DNA from: Neovahlkampfia damariscottae
Taxonomy: Eukaryota; Heterolobosea; Selenaionea; Neovahlkampfiida; Neovahlkampfiidae
DNA length: 64,000 nt
NCBI GenBank assembly: GCA_016618085.1
Contig: JABLTG010000041.1
Coordinates: 52,951 to 116,950 of the forward strand
Direction of reading: 5' to 3'
Shown here piece by piece: positions 12,158-24,224 of the stretch. The notes beneath the pieces are model-generated. The model saw only the letters and a program-made list of their open reading frames with translations. It did no database searches and was not told where the DNA came from. Position numbers and translations under genes: made by a program. Each line of letters starts with the position of its first letter. Position 1 is the stretch's first letter.

Positions 12158-13977
12158 ATGACTGAAAGGATGAGCAATTTCTTGGAGAATAAAAATAAAA
12201 TAAAAAAACAGTTGAATGAAACAACAAACTTAAAAACAACGATAGAATCTTTACAAAATGATTTGGGTAATTTTAACCAAAGTGAAATGGAAAGTTTAGA
12301 TTCTTCAATTTTTCAATTCACAGATTTAGTTGGATGTGAAAGACCTCAACTATGTTCAAAAATATTTTCAAATATGCAAGAAAAATTACTAAATTCAATT
12401 GAAACACTCGACTCAAAAACACTTGAAAATTTACTTTTTGCTTCTTTTCCTTATTTGGAATTTGAAGACTTAAAAATTGTACCATTGACAATTTTGAACA
12501 AAATAGAAAAAATACCTGACTCTATTTTGAATAAAATTGCAAATTCACCACAAGTCTTAAAAGTAAAAAAAAAATAATTTATCCTTCTTCGAAGAATCTT
12601 CCTATTGAAATTAAAAGAAAAGTATGGGAGTATGATGTAGAAATATTCAGAAAAACAATGTATTTATATCATTTTAATTAATTATTGTTCAAATTTAGTT
12701 TTCCTTTATTCAGTAAATATCTTCAATTACAAAATGGAAATTTTTCGTTAACAACACAACCAACAAAAAAAAAGTAAAAAAAAGAAATCGATTCTCATCT
12801 TTAGAACAAGTATCATTATAGACTTGATCAATTTGATTGGAAACTCATTGAAGTTGTACGATTTAGTTTTACATTTTTGTAGAACTTTATATGTCAACAC
12901 TAACAATCCATCATTTTGTACTTTTAGGAGTGAAATTTTAATTTATTTACATGAAATTAAATTAAATGAAGTTTTTCAAAAAATTATTAAAACTTGAATA
13001 GTTATATGATTATGATCCATGTCATTATTTTTGTTGGTGGTTGGAAGCTTATATTTTAAAACTTGAAGTAAATAAATTTGAAAATAGAAGAATTCAAGAC
13101 TTAAGACAGTTCCTATTGTCACTAGAAATCAATACTCCAAGTTAACAAAAAAGAATCTTTTTTAACACTTTCTTTATTAGTTTGGGGTGATATTGCTATG
13201 ATTTTAGGAAGTCCAATACCAAGTATTTCAATGGTTAGAAATATATTTTATGTATTGGAATCATCTGAATACAAGTTTATTGTGAAATCAAAAAAGAAAC
13301 CAAATGGTTTTTACATTGTGGACGAAATTACGGAAGAGAATTTGAAATTATTATCACAATTATATTTGGCAGGTCGGAATTCACAACAAATGATTAAAGA
13401 AAAAAAATATGTTTTTCCAATCGTTGATAGAGATTTCATTGATCTATTTTATCCAATCATGATCAAGTGTATCTTCAAAGATGTTCCAATTGACGAAGAA
13501 ATAACATTCAAATTACATTATTTTATCAAAATGAATCCTTTAGCTGAAAAACTTATTTTACTCTCAATTCTTTATTTGATGGAAAAAAAAATTATTCAAC
13601 GTGAAAAAATTGAAAAAATTCTTCAAATTATAGCTTTACAAGATATAGGATCATCAGTATTTTCAAAGAACGATCAATTTATCACTGATTTGTTTCAATA
13701 TATTTCAAATGAAGAACAAGCAAATTTGATCATTTCAGAACTTGTCAAATTTTCAAATATTTCTGCTTATTTACATTTGAAAATCATTTCTACATTATCT
13801 GACATTGTGAATGTTACTCATCTTGGAATCATCAAAGAAATGGTTGAAATTGGAATCACCAATCAAAATACTGTCACACAGGTTAAAAAAAAATATGAAG
13901 TAATTTATGAAAAATTAAAACAAAATATTGATGAGTCCCAACTTGCTTTTTTGAAAGAGTATTTGAATAAAAATTGA
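12158..13977 (+). CDS. NELFB: Negative elongation factor B (NELF-B/COBRA1)
   Basis: Six exons give about 550 residues against about 580 in animals. Family landmarks lie in order. There is an N-terminal helical region, then IPDSILNKIA and LPIEIKRKVWEYDVEIFR. These are followed by LIGNSLKLYDLVLHFCRTLY, NPSFCTFRSEILIYLHEI, YDPCHYFCWWLEAYI, WGDIAMILGSPIPS and MVRNIFYVLES, then a helical C-terminus. NELF-B is part of the four-subunit complex that holds RNA polymerase II at promoter-proximal pauses. Five introns of 31-39 nt all preserve frame and each joins conserved text. Start ATG 12158 follows GATTGGATAACG. Finding this subunit implies promoter-proximal pausing in this organism. The other NELF subunits are not in the window. 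Confidence 0.85.
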
Positions 13978-14189
13978 ATTTGATATTTAATGACTGAATT
14001 TTTGACAGTTAAGAATTGACAATCATCTTCATTTGAAATAAAACTATCAAAATATTGTCAATTTTTGAATTATTTCTTTTACATGTTTCTAATCAAAAAT
14101 GTCAGACAAAATGTGTAAATCTGATTGGTTAGTTAATCAAAACCAATCAAGTGGTGTTTGGACAAAAAAAAACGTTGAAAGGTTGATTG

Positions 14190-16934
14190 ATGTCATTCAT
14201 TGATGTATTGTTGGCAGATGAAAAAAAAGCTGAAAAAAAAGCTGCTTCAAAATCAAATTTGGGACCAAAAGCAAATGACGAACCAGCTTGGATGAAAAAT
14301 GTCGGAAAAAAAAGTCCAAACACAAAAACCAAAACAAAAGAAGAATCTGAACAAACATTGAAAGTTAATGACGAACCAGCTTGGATGAAAAATGTTAAAA
14401 AAAGACAATCCATGAGCAACCTACATGCTCAACAAGAAAAAGAAGAAGAACCAGAATTTCTTAGAAAACAAAGAGAAAGAAAAGAACGTGAAGAAAAAGA
14501 AGGTTTAAGTGCATTTGCCAAACAAGAATTAGAAAAAGCTGAAAAAGAAAAAAAAGAAAGAGAAGAACAAGAAGAAAAATTACGTAAACTTAAAGAAGCT
14601 GATGAAAAAAAAGAAGCATTAAGAAAACAAAAACAGGAGCAAGATTCTTCACTTGATAGTCCATCAAAAGTAGGTACACCTCGAAAATATATGAAAACAC
14701 CAAGAGAAGAGGTTAAAAAGAAAGAAGAACCAAAAGAAACTTTAAAAGCAAATGAAGAGCCAGCTTGGATGAAAAATATGAAAAAAAGACAGTCAATGAG
14801 TAGTGCAAAAAAAGAAGAAGTGAAGGAAGAAGAACCTGAGTTTGTTAGAAAACAAAGAGAAAGAAGAGAACGTGAAGAAAAAGAAGGTTCTTTTGCCAAG
14901 CAAGAATTAGAAAAAGCTGAAAAAGAAAAAAAAGAAAGAGAAGAACAAGAAGAAAAATTACGTAAACTTAAAGAAGCTGATGAAAGAAAAGAAGCATTAA
15001 GAAAACAAAAAGAAGAACAAAAGTTAGAACAAGAAAGAATTGAAAAAGAAAAAGCAACAAAAAGGGCACTTGAAAAACTTGAAAAAATTAAACAAAAACA
15101 ATCCGAAAAAGGTTTATTAGATGATGAAATTCCGATAGTTGAAGCAACAGGTGAAGATAGTCCTGCCAATGAAAATTTAGAAAAAGAATCAAATGGTGGA
15201 GCTCCAAAACCAAGAGAGAAATATTCTTTAACTGATTTACTTCAAAAAGAAAAATCACAAGAAGATTTAAAAAAGAAAGAAGAGGAAGAAAAGGAAAAAC
15301 AAGATAAACTTGCTCAAGCTGAATCTGAAAAAAGACAAAAAGAAATTGAACAAGAAGAACAGAAAAAAAAACAAGAAGAAGAAAAAAAAAAGAAAGAGAA
15401 AGAAGAACAAGAAGAAGAAAAACGTAAAAAAACAGAAGAAGAAAGATTAGCGAAATTAAAAGAAGAAGAAGCTAAAAAAGAACAATCACAAGAAAAAGAA
15501 TCAAAGGAAGAAGAAGCAGAAGAAGAAATAAAAGGAAACTCAGCTCCACGTCAAAAATATTCATTGACTGATTTATTACAAAAAGAAAATTCTGAATCAA
15601 AAGAAACTGAAAAAGTAGATCCTTCTTCTGAAGTAAATTTGAAAAGAACAAACATATCAACTGAAGAAAAAGTTGAAAAAGTTGAAGAAAAACCAAGTTA
15701 TAGAACAAATGGAAATGGATCTTCAAGACCTATTGAACAACCAAAACAAGAAGAGATTAAGGATTATATGACAAATTTGAAAAATGAAATGACTTCAGTT
15801 TCAAGTGGAAATGGTAGAATGATTGTACTTGATAATGGAAGTGGAGCAACTAAAGCAGGATTTTCAGGTGATGAATATCCAAAAGTAGTTATGCCTTGTA
15901 TGATTGGAACACCAAAAAATAAATCAATTATGGTTGGAGGAGCAACAAAAGAATTTTATATCGGAGAAGAAGCACAAGCAATGAGAGGTGTATTACAATT
16001 AAGATATCCAGTTAGAACAGGTATTGTTTCAAATTGGGATGATATGGAAGAAATTTGGACACATGTTTTTCATAATGAATTAAGAATTGAAACAGAAGAA
16101 CAAAAAGGTATTGTAGTGACTGAGGCACCTTTGAATCCAAAAGAAAATAGAGAAAGAACAATGCAAATGATGTTTGAAAAATTCAATTTTCCTGCAATGT
16201 ACATGTCTATTCAAGCCGTACTTTCTTTATACGCTGCTGGTAAAACAACAGGTTTGATTTGTGATGCTGGTGATGGTGTTATTCACACAGTTCCTATTTA
16301 TGAAGGATATGCTTTGCAACATGCTATTCAAAGATTAGATTTTGCTGGTGCTCAACTTACAGATTATTTACAAACAATTTTAACAGAAAGAGGAATTAAA
16401 TTAGCAACAACAGCAGAACGTGAAATTGTTAGAGATATCAAAGAAAAATTAGTTTATGTTGCTGAAGATTTCGACCAAGAAATGGAACTTTCTTCAACAA
16501 CCAATCAAATTGAAAGGGAATATGAATTACCTGATGGAAAGAAAATTACTATTGGAAATGAAAGATTTAGATGCGCAGAAGTTTTATTTAAACCAAATTT
16601 GATTGGTGATGAATCAAAAGGTATTCATGAATTAATTCATCAATCCGTTCAAAAAACTGATATTGACATTAGAAAAGACTTATATCATAATATTGTTCTT
16701 TCAGGTGGTACAACTTTGTTTAATGGATTGACAGAAAGATTACACAAGGAATTAGAATTTTTAATTCCAAATTCATTAAAATTAAAGATTTGGGCACCAA
16801 AAGAAAGAAGATTTTCAGTTTGGCAAGGTGGTTCAATTCTTTCTTCTGTCAAAACTTTTCAAGATCAAATGATGATAACACAAGAAGAATATGATGAACA
16901 AGGTTTAAAAATTATACATCAAAAATGTTTTTAA
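14190..16934 (+). CDS. Actin fused to a long repeat-bearing coiled-coil N-terminus
   Basis: An intronless 914-residue frame. Residues about 540-914 are a full-length actin: [14 protein letters not shown] (phosphate loop 1), a D-loop region with [34 protein letters not shown] (catalytic Gln) and [16 protein letters not shown] (phosphate loop 2, catalytic His). It ends in KCF, as actins do. Residues 1-539 are Lys/Glu-rich helix with repeated modules: EPAWMKN at about residues 31, 61 and 189, [11 protein letters not shown] at about 342 and 456, and two near-identical copies of the E-F-RKQRER block. The repeats look like short interaction motifs along a single alpha-helix; their partner is unknown. 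No frame break or intron separates the two halves, so a fused product is expected. Start ATG follows a CCAATCA pair. Confidence 0.88.
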   Translation: MSFIDVLLADEKKAEKKAASKSNLGPKANDEPAWMKNVGKKSPNTKTKTKEESEQTLKVNDEPAWMKNVKKRQSMSNLHAQQEKEEEPEFLRKQRERKEREEKEGLSAFAKQELEKAEKEKKEREEQEEKLRKLKEADEKKEALRKQKQEQDSSLDSPSKVGTPRKYMKTPREEVKKKEEPKETLKANEEPAWMKNMKKRQSMSSAKKEEVKEEEPEFVRKQRERREREEKEGSFAKQELEKAEKEKKEREEQEEKLRKLKEADERKEALRKQKEEQKLEQERIEKEKATKRALEKLEKIKQKQSEKGLLDDEIPIVEATGEDSPANENLEKESNGGAPKPREKYSLTDLLQKEKSQEDLKKKEEEEKEKQDKLAQAESEKRQKEIEQEEQKKKQEEEKKKKEKEEQEEEKRKKTEEERLAKLKEEEAKKEQSQEKESKEEEAEEEIKGNSAPRQKYSLTDLLQKENSESKETEKVDPSSEVNLKRTNISTEEKVEKVEEKPSYRTNGNGSSRPIEQPKQEEIKDYMTNLKNEMTSVSSGNGRMIVLDNGSGATKAGFSGDEYPKVVMPCMIGTPKNKSIMVGGATKEFYIGEEAQAMRGVLQLRYPVRTGIVSNWDDMEEIWTHVFHNELRIETEEQKGIVVTEAPLNPKENRERTMQMMFEKFNFPAMYMSIQAVLSLYAAGKTTGLICDAGDGVIHTVPIYEGYALQHAIQRLDFAGAQLTDYLQTILTERGIKLATTAEREIVRDIKEKLVYVAEDFDQEMELSSTTNQIEREYELPDGKKITIGNERFRCAEVLFKPNLIGDESKGIHELIHQSVQKTDIDIRKDLYHNIVLSGGTTLFNGLTERLHKELEFLIPNSLKLKIWAPKERRFSVWQGGSILSSVKTFQDQMMITQEEYDEQGLKIIHQKCF

Positions 16935-17013
16935 AAAAAATAAAATCTTTTGTATTATTATCAAAAAAAGAAAGAAAAAATTTGTTTTTTTTTTGTTTTT
17001 TTTAAGTGGTTTT

Positions 17014-17023
17014 ATTGGTCAAT
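17014..17023 (+). promoter_or_regulatory. CCAAT-type promoter element
   Basis: A perfect ATTGGTCAAT ends 25 bases before the start at 17049, in the 114-bp gap after the actin-fusion gene. Confidence 0.6.
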
Positions 17024-17048
17024 ATTTTAGAAGCAAAAGACAAGTAAA

Positions 17049-17729
17049 ATGGAGCTTCAAAGAAGTGTGTCTTTAAGAAAACGTAGAGAAAATATCTCAA
17101 CCCAAGATTTGTATAATGATGTAGAATATCCAAAATCTGCTATGCCTACTATAGAAGATGAAAGTTACGTTTTTGTTGAGGAAGACGAAATTTTAGAATA
17201 TACTTCTTTTGAAGGTGAAGAAAAAGAACTAAAAGAAGAAGAAAAATCACTAAAACTTTGGTTACGATCAAAAGTTGACTTTGAAGAAGATGATTTATTT
17301 GAAGCTTTGGAGTCTGGAATTGTAAGAAAATAATAAGTTATTTATTGATAATAGGTTCTCTCAAAATTGATATCTGATCATTTTTCTTTTAAAAATTTAT
17401 TAAAAATCCGAACAGAATTAGTTTCAAAAATGTTGGATTCGAAATTTAACTTCAGAATTTTAAATGAAGTTTTATGGTCAAAATGGAACTTTGAAATAAA
17501 ATTTGAAGATGTTGTAAACAGGAATAAAATACCTGTTATTAATGCATTGGAAAGATTAAAAATTGAAATTGAAAAAGAAGAAAAAAAAGAAGCAGAAATT
17601 TTGCAAGAACATAAACAAATAGATCAACATGAAAAATCAAAATTCAGAATTATCATTGAAATGTTCATTTTACCTTATTTAATTTTTTATTTTATTTTTG
17701 AAAGAATAAAAAAAATATTTAGTAGTTGA
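17049..17729 (+). CDS. Tail-anchored protein with a CH-like domain
   Basis: Two exons (intron about 17320-17352) give about 215 residues. After an acidic N-terminus, residues about 75-100 read LWLRSKVDFEEDDLFEALES, joined across the splice to GIVLSKLISD. This matches the opening of a calponin-homology domain, W-L-...-L-DG-V-L-L-L. The following helices with VINALERLKIEIE fit its end. The last 25 residues are hydrophobic (IIIEMFILPYLIFYFIF) followed by a short basic tail, as in tail-anchored proteins of ER or mitochondrial outer membrane. A CH domain on a membrane anchor would link membrane to actin, but the similarity is weak and the domain may be degenerate. Start is the first ATG after ATTGGTCAAT. 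Confidence 0.5.
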
Positions 17730-17735
17730 AAATTT

Positions 17736-19742
17736 TTATTCAATAAAAAATTTTGTGTATTTTCTTTTCAACTCAATTGAACGTTCATTACTTTTTTTAG
17801 AGATTGAATTCAATAATTCAATAGTTGGATTATCAATTTTTTTTAATAAAGAAAAGATTAAATCCCAAATAAATTTCCTATCAAAATCAAAATCATTTTG
17901 ATTTATGACCCAATTTAAAAGATCCAATGAAGAAACAACTTTTAATTCCACATAAATTTCAAATGTAATTTTCAACATCTAAAAAGAAGTTTAAAATTTT
18001 TTTTTTTCTACTTGATTTGAACAATTCCAAAACTCTTTTGTATAATTCAAAACATCATTCATTTCCATTTCTTTAATTAATTCAATATATCTTTTAATAA
18101 AAGTTTGTAAATGAGAATAACTAGTGGAACCAAGATATAAAATTGATTTTAATAAATCATTCTTTTCAATATTCAAATTTTTAATTTCAAAATTTGATTT
18201 TCTTTCTTTCATTGTCATAATAACTTGTTCATTTTTTGATTTTAAATCAATTTGTTTTTTCAATGGAAATAATGAATGAAAAGAATTTGGAATATATTCA
18301 ATTAATTTTTCAAAAAATGATAAATTTAACATTTCTTCAAATAAATCTTTCAAGAAATTAATTTGCTTGAAATTTTTTTTTTCATCATCAAAATTGAATT
18401 CAAATTTTTTCCAATTGAATTGAAAATTAAAATAATCCAAATGAAAAGCAAGATATGAACAAAATCTATCTCTAATCTAAATCAGAATATTAATAAATAT
18501 AATTTCTTTACTTGTGAATCCATTTCTTCAATTTTATCAAAAAAATATAAAATATAACGATAAGTGATTCTTGAAAATTCAACTCTTCTTTCACATAATT
18601 CACAAATCAATAAGAAATAATAAACTTCTGAAAAATTCAAATTTGGTAATAAGAACAATTCAGAAAAGATTATATCAATAATTTTAACATTGATATCCAA
18701 ATCATGAAAATTAATTTGTAAAAGTGCATTAACACATTCTTTATAACCATGTTTATTATAAAGAAATAAAATATCAAAAATATATTCTTCAATAAAAAAA
18801 TTATCCTCCATTGAAATAGTATCATCTTCAATACTCAAAATATTACGATAATATTCTTTTTTTGATGTATCATCAGTTTTTATTGATATTTCAAACTTTT
18901 TTAGACTTTTGAAATTTTCTTCTTCTACATCTCCTGTTGATGTCTCTTTGATTTGAATTTGTTTTTTAATTTGATTCCAAATCGTTTTTAAAAAGTCATT
19001 TTGGTTTTTTGATAATCCTTTGAGAGATGAGAATTTCTTTTTATTTCTATCATCAAGATAATCTTCTATTTCTTCAATAAACTCTTTTGACACTTTTGAA
19101 ACCTAATTTAAAGGAATTAGATGTGAATTTGAATTTATTTACCCATGGTAGTGTTGATATAACAATATAACAAAATGAGTCTTTGATGTCTGTGGTTGTA
19201 TTTTCTTCTTTTGTTTTTGAAAAAAATGTTGAAAGTAAACTTGAAACATCTTCATATGAAAATAAAGAAAATTGCTCTAGTTGAAATAAAAATCGAAGAA
19301 TTAATTTCATTTTTATCCAATTTCCATTTTTTAAATTTTCTTCTAATAAAATGTTCAAATTATCAATTAATAAAGTTGGAAATTTAGGTTCTTTATATGA
19401 TATTAGATGAATTAATTCCGCATATATTTTGGTTTTGCAAGGCAGTTCAGTTATACTTTTTAGAAATTAGACGAAAAAATAATTTTTTTAAAACCATGTT
19501 GAAACAGAGTCAATAATACGATTTGAGTGTTCATAAGATTCTTCAATGAGTACGTTTGAAAGTTTTTCAAGTTGTTCTTTTGCTAAATTCGGAGAATCTC
19601 CAACTTTTTCAATTAAGGTATCAATTCTGTTCAAAAAGCGCTCGGAATCATCTCCTGGTGAATAGGATCTTCTATTTTGACGTTTTCTATGATCAGGAGA
19701 GATTGATCTTCTTCGCTTATTTTCATAACGACTTTCCTTCAT
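17736..19742 (-). CDS. NCBP1: Nuclear cap-binding protein subunit 1 (CBP80)
   Basis: Six exons or so, spliced over introns of about 30-40 nt, give about 610 residues, shorter than the roughly 790 of animals. An Arg/Ser-rich nuclear N-terminus (NKRRRSISPDHRKRQNRR) leads to ERFLNRIDTLIEKVGDSPNL. Then come LPCKTKIYAELIHLI, FCYIVISTLPWV, IDIIFSELFLLP, YYFLLICELCE, SRITYRYILYFF and the NFQFNWKKFEF box, all in the order of CBP80's MIF4G-like helical repeats. CBP80 with CBP20 binds the 5' cap of nascent RNA polymerase II transcripts and supports splicing and export. The missing length is mostly at the C-terminus. The start ATG 19742 has ATTGGTCAAT only 8 bases upstream, so an upstream non-ATG extension is unlikely. 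Confidence 0.85.
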
Positions 19743-19750
19743 TTCCGAAA

Positions 19751-19760
19751 ATTGACCAAT
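19751..19760 (-). promoter_or_regulatory. CCAAT-type promoter element in a 62-bp divergent promoter
   Basis: A perfect ATTGGTCAAT on the minus strand ends 8 bases before the CBP80 start. A second element, GTGATTGGTTC (about 19776-19786), faces the divergent gene at 19805. The whole shared promoter is 62 bp, so any 5' UTRs must be a few bases long. Confidence 0.55.
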
Positions 19761-19804
19761 AAAACCAGACAAAAGTGTGATTGGTTCATTTTGTTCTCCA
19801 CTTG

Positions 19805-20758
19805 ATGTCAATAACTACAAGAATTTTCGCATTTGCTTGCTTAATTATAGCATGTACTTGTTCAGAAATGAGCTATGTACCAAATTTAATGTGGTCTGGA
19901 AAGTCCACTTTACCAGGAAAATACCTTCATGATTCTGTTTGTTCAGTTTCAGAGATCAAAAAGCAAATTTCAAATGTAATGAATTCTCAACAATCAAATT
20001 TATTCAAAAAAAAACCAAAAGTTATTGTTTCTTTTGTTTCTGAAGATGTAAAAAAAAAATAAAAAAAATAATTATTTCAAAAGTTGGACACAAAAAAATT
20101 TGCTGGATTGGCAAATAGTTTGAATGATAAAAAAGAAACATTTTCAAATTTAATGAATTTAGTTAAAACATCAACTTCATCAATTGTTTATCCTGCTTGT
20201 AAAGTTGATGATTCATTTTTAAAAAATTTAAAACCAACAATCATCGCGTCATATGAATCATTTGACGAAAATGTTTTAGTAAAAAAAAAAAACAACTAAA
20301 AATCAGAATTTCCAACCAACAGAAAAAACTGAATTAGTCGTCATTTCACTCGGAAAATCAACAACAGAAACAGAATACAAAAGCAAAGGTAAAAAAAAAA
20401 ACAAGGTTAAAACACCTATATAGATGCATTTATGAAAAGAATTGTTTCAAAAATCAACAAATTAACTTCTGGTGATTATGTTGGAATTTTCACAACCAAT
20501 GTTAAAATGACAAGAGATGAGTTGAAACATGAACAAATTGGAACAAGAAGATTACTTTCAACATTTCAAACAACAACTACAAATGATACTTATTGGGTTA
20601 ATGAAACAATGTTGGTTGATGAATCAGTTTTAGCAGGTGTAATTTCAATGACCATTTTGTTAACCATTTTTATTCTTGCTTTTTGTGCAATCAATAGAGT
20701 TTCAGTTTCACCACATCTTACAGATGCTTTTGGTGCTGATGCAAAAAAAACACAATAA
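19805..20758 (+). CDS. Type I membrane protein, possibly V-ATPase accessory Ac45/Voa1-like
   Basis: Four exons (introns about 28-36 nt, all A-rich) give about 285 residues. An N-terminal signal peptide (IFAFACLIIACTCS) is followed by SYVPNLMWSGKS, a lumenal region with two or three cysteines, and near the C-terminus one membrane helix (VISMTILLTIFILAFCAI). A short tail NRVSVSPHLTDAFG follows. The opening VP-LMW and a single late helix with a short tail recall the Ac45/Voa1/BIG1 family of V-ATPase assembly factors, but the similarity is thin and I would not name it firmly. The topology is clear. It is convergent with the ceramidase gene, whose stop is 7 bp away. Confidence 0.6.
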
Positions 20759-20765
20759 AAATTTT

Positions 20766-21681
20766 TCATTTATTTTTGTTAAAATTTTTCAATTCAAATT
20801 CAGGAGCTATGTAACGATAAGAATTAACAAGTAGTTTCGGTTCATGTCCATTAACCATATGATACATGTATAATTGAATAATCCCTAATCTATATGCTCC
20901 AATGGATGAAAATAAATGCCAAAATGCTGAAAAATTTAATGAACAAACAACTTACAATGAAATTTAAAATGTTCAACATCATGACAAAACATGTTTTCAA
21001 TATTCCATAGTATAAACCCAAGGATAAATATTCCAGCAGATTCGAACCAAAGTAATGTACCCCTTTCATAATGTCTGCAATGACTCAAAGCCAAAAAAAA
21101 AGTTATCAAAGTTACAACACCAAAAGTGATGAAAAAAAATTCAGGGCTTTCTAAAATGAAGTTAAAAATAAAAAATATTTTCTACCAGGATAGTATACCA
21201 TTGTCATGGTAACAGCTGCATTGATAAAAATTCCAAAAATTGCAAGTAAATATTTTTTTAAAGTTGATGTATTTGGTTGAATAGTCAACACAATAAAACA
21301 ACTTTGTGATATTAAATAGAGCATAGGTAATTCATCTAACAATTGAGCTGATCTTAATAAAGTTGCGTGAAATAAACAAGAACCAATTCCTACAATCAAG
21401 AAAATTGTTGGAAGTAAACGTAACTTAAAAGGAGCATTTACATAGACAGTTTTGAAACCTATTATTGCAAGGATAATATAGCTTAAATTTGTGATAGTAT
21501 TCCATGTTTCAGCCATCCATGTTACATGTAAGTAATTTGGTTCACACCAATCTACACTTGAAGTCTTTTCCAAAGTTAGAAACTATCCAACTGAACTTAC
21601 AGAAGGTGACCAAAATCCAAGTCCTAAAGGTTTAATGGAAGTTATTTTCTTACTTGTGTGGTCAAGTTTGTTAAATTGCAT
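20766..21681 (-). CDS. ACER: Alkaline ceramidase
   Basis: Three to five exons give about 270 residues with several membrane helices. The conserved start is rebuilt by splicing: GLGFWSPS joined to TSSVDWCEPNYLHVTWMAET, matching the family's GFW-P-T-S-DWCE-NY, then WNTITNLSYI. The catalytic CREST-superfamily residues follow: GIGSCLFHATL, QLLDELPM and, late, WHLFSSIGAYR (two His plus Asp/Ser for zinc). It hydrolyses ceramide to sphingosine and fatty acid in ER/Golgi membranes. Introns at about 21550-21585, 21151-21186 and 20926-20954 are supported by these joins. A 30-nt in-frame segment (about 21624-21653) has splice-like ends and may or may not be removed. CTGATTGGCC precedes the start. Confidence 0.9.
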
Positions 21682-21796
21682 TCGTTGGCAAAAATGAAAG
21701 GCCAATCAGATACAACTCTATTTACCCGACAGGATAAATTCAAAAAAGGATAAATTTGTTGTTCACAAATGAGATAAAAGAGTTGAAACCATTTTT

Positions 21797-23874
21797 TTAT
21801 TCACCTTCATCTTCTACGTCTCTTAAATTTGAATAATATTCAATTTCTTCATTGTCTCCGTCCAATTCAATGTGAGATAAATCACCATAACGAACTGGTT
21901 TAGTTCTTGTTTTGAGATAATTATAAAGTACCAAACCAACAATGGTCCAAAATGAAACTGAAATAAAAATGAAAGAGACAGCAATCATAAACAAAGCACC
22001 ATAAACCCATTTACCACTTACTTGAGTTGTTTTTTCAAATTTACAAGTAATTCCAGTATATCCATCATTACATACACATGTATTATTCACACAAGAACCA
22101 TGTTCACAAACAATTGTTCCTTCTTTACATTCTCTTTTTTTCAATTCACAACCAAGTCCATAAAATCCTTCATAGCAATGACAAATATCTTGATAACAAG
22201 CACCTTGATTATTACAGTTTTGATGACATCCAAATTCATTATGAAGTGATGCATTCATTGCTTTGATTGTATCAACAACTCCATAACCATATCTGTTATC
22301 CGGAATGGAACTTTGAGAAGCTGTAGATGTTAGAGCATAATAAATTTGATATGGACTCCAAGTTGGATGAACTGATTTAATCAATGCTACTACACCTGCA
22401 ACAAGAGGTGTTGCAAAACTTGTTCCTGATCCTGAAGTATATCCAATACCCGTTTGGACGTTTGGTACTGAGATTAAAAATTAGTTTCAATTTTTTTCTT
22501 TACAATGGTTTGAATATCCTAAAGCACATACTTCTGGTTTTATTCTACCATCTGCTGTTGGTCCTCTAGATGAAAAATAAGCAATCTAAAAAGAATGTTA
22601 AATTTGTGTTGTTTTACACTTCCACCTGCATCTACAGCACCAATTGAAAGAGAATAAAAAGCATCTGCTGGTGCTCCAATGCCTTGTTCACCTTCATTTC
22701 CATTTGCTATGATACAACTCTTCAAAAAATGAGAAAAAAATATATTACCATTCCTGGAAAAAAAATTAAAGAAGTTCGATATCAAACCTTTTTGAATTGC
22801 GATATTAACTGATCTTGTGATAGGTGGTTTCACACCATCAAGATCTGAATGATCATACCAAGCATTGTATCCTAACGAACTTGAAACTACTTGAGCACCT
22901 TTCGATTCACCCTTTTTGAAATGATTAATAAACAAAAGTCAAACCCATTCAATAGCTCTGATAAAATTGTCTTCTTCAATTCTTGATTCAGATTTTATGT
23001 CTTCTGTTTTTGCTAAAATAAAAGTGGCATTTGGAACAACTCCAAAAAAATTTCCTTCATCTTGACCTGTTAATAATGATAAACAGTAAGTTCCATGAAA
23101 ATATTGTGGAAATAAATCATCAGGATGATTGTCAACTTCAGTTCTATTGTGAATAAAATCAAAAGTGTCCTGAATTTTAACTTTGGATAAACAACGATGA
23201 GCTGTTTTAAAACCAGAATCTATGACTAAAATTCTTACTCCTTCACCTACTATACCTCGATTATGAGCCTAAAAAGTGTTGTTAACATTGTTGTTGAAAA
23301 ATGATACTTACTTCAACTACTTTAATTTGTTTGAGTGAAGCATAACTACTTCCATAATTGAATCTATCATTGGCAGAAGGATTTTGTTTCAATTCTAATT
23401 CTTGTTTTATTTGTTGTTCCATAATTGGATTTTGTTTAATTTTTTTCCATGAACGAACAATGTCTAAATGAGAAACAAAAGGTAATTTTGAAATTAAAAG
23501 TGATTCTTCTTTAGTTATATAAATAGAAATAGCGTTTAACCAACGACTTTCACCAAAATTCTTTTCTTGAGTAATTTTTAAAATTTCATTTTTATAAAAT
23601 CGAGAAACAGGAACATCATATTCATCTTGTTCACTCTAAAATTAAATTAATTTTTATAAAAATATAAAATTACAAGTTTCAAGTTTCTTCTGTTTTCTAA
23701 TGTCCTTGAATGTAATTCTACAGTTTCTGACATTGTAGGTTTGTCTGTGAAATAAATCCAAGTTTTGACTCTGTTGTGTAATTCAAACTCATTTTGAAGT
23801 TTTTGTTTGAGTTTTAAAGATGTTGATTCATTTAAAAAAAATAAACAACAAACAATCAACAGAAAAATCTTCAT
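21797..23874 (-). CDS. Membrane-anchored subtilisin-like serine protease (S8) with EGF-like repeats
   Basis: Several short exons give about 640 residues. A signal peptide (MKIFLLIVCCLFFLNES) is followed by an inhibitor-like prodomain ending in KLPFVSHLDIVRSW. The peptidase domain has the triad: Asp in ILVIDSGF, His in YFHGTYCLSLLTG, Ser in SGSGTSFATPLVAGV. The oxyanion Asn lies in CIIANGNEGEQG. After it come Cys-rich EGF-like units (CHQNCNNQGACY; CEHGSCVNNTCVCNDGYTG), a membrane helix (WTIVGLVLYNYL) and an acidic tail. It should act outside the cell or in a secretory/endosomal lumen. Start is taken at the signal-peptide ATG, not the in-frame ATG 20 codons earlier, because TCATTGGCTC sits between them. 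Confidence 0.9.
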
Positions 23875-24224
23875 GTTGATGAGCCAATGAGATGGTTTGG
23901 AACCGTTGGGTTTTGCAAAAAAGAAATTTTCCATTTTGTAGTTTTTCAGCCCAAATTATATCTTTCATGTTCTATTCTTGTATTTAATTCCAATCATTTT
24001 CTATTTGGAAGCTTGATTGTTTATTTTGGATTTACACCCTCAATTGGGTAAATACACTCTCCATTTTTAGAGGATTTTTCGATAATTTTGTCATATACTT
24101 TGGTCAAATCGAGGAAGGTGGGCAAAAATACCTTCTAAATCTAGCTGATAATTCCGCATAAATCGCTTGCACTTAAAGTCATAGCCAATCATAATCATTT
24201 TTCAGTTGGCTAACAAACAAAAAA
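23875..24224. other. Intergenic region without a gene
   Basis: This is a 350-bp divergent promoter region between the subtilase and the MYB gene. The subtilase side has TCATTGGCTC and the MYB side AGCCAATCATAATC. In between, about 24050-24190 is clearly less AT-rich than other intergenic DNA here, with no open frame of note and no tRNA-like T-arm that I can find. A small non-coding RNA is possible but unsupported. Confidence 0.4.

Noticed and set aside
14429-15169. Long antisense Ser/Phe-rich frames opposite the Glu/Lys-rich genes at 14.2-15.7 and 34.7-35.9 kb
   Set aside because: They are the mirror image of GAA/AAA repeats and have no start context, introns or domains.
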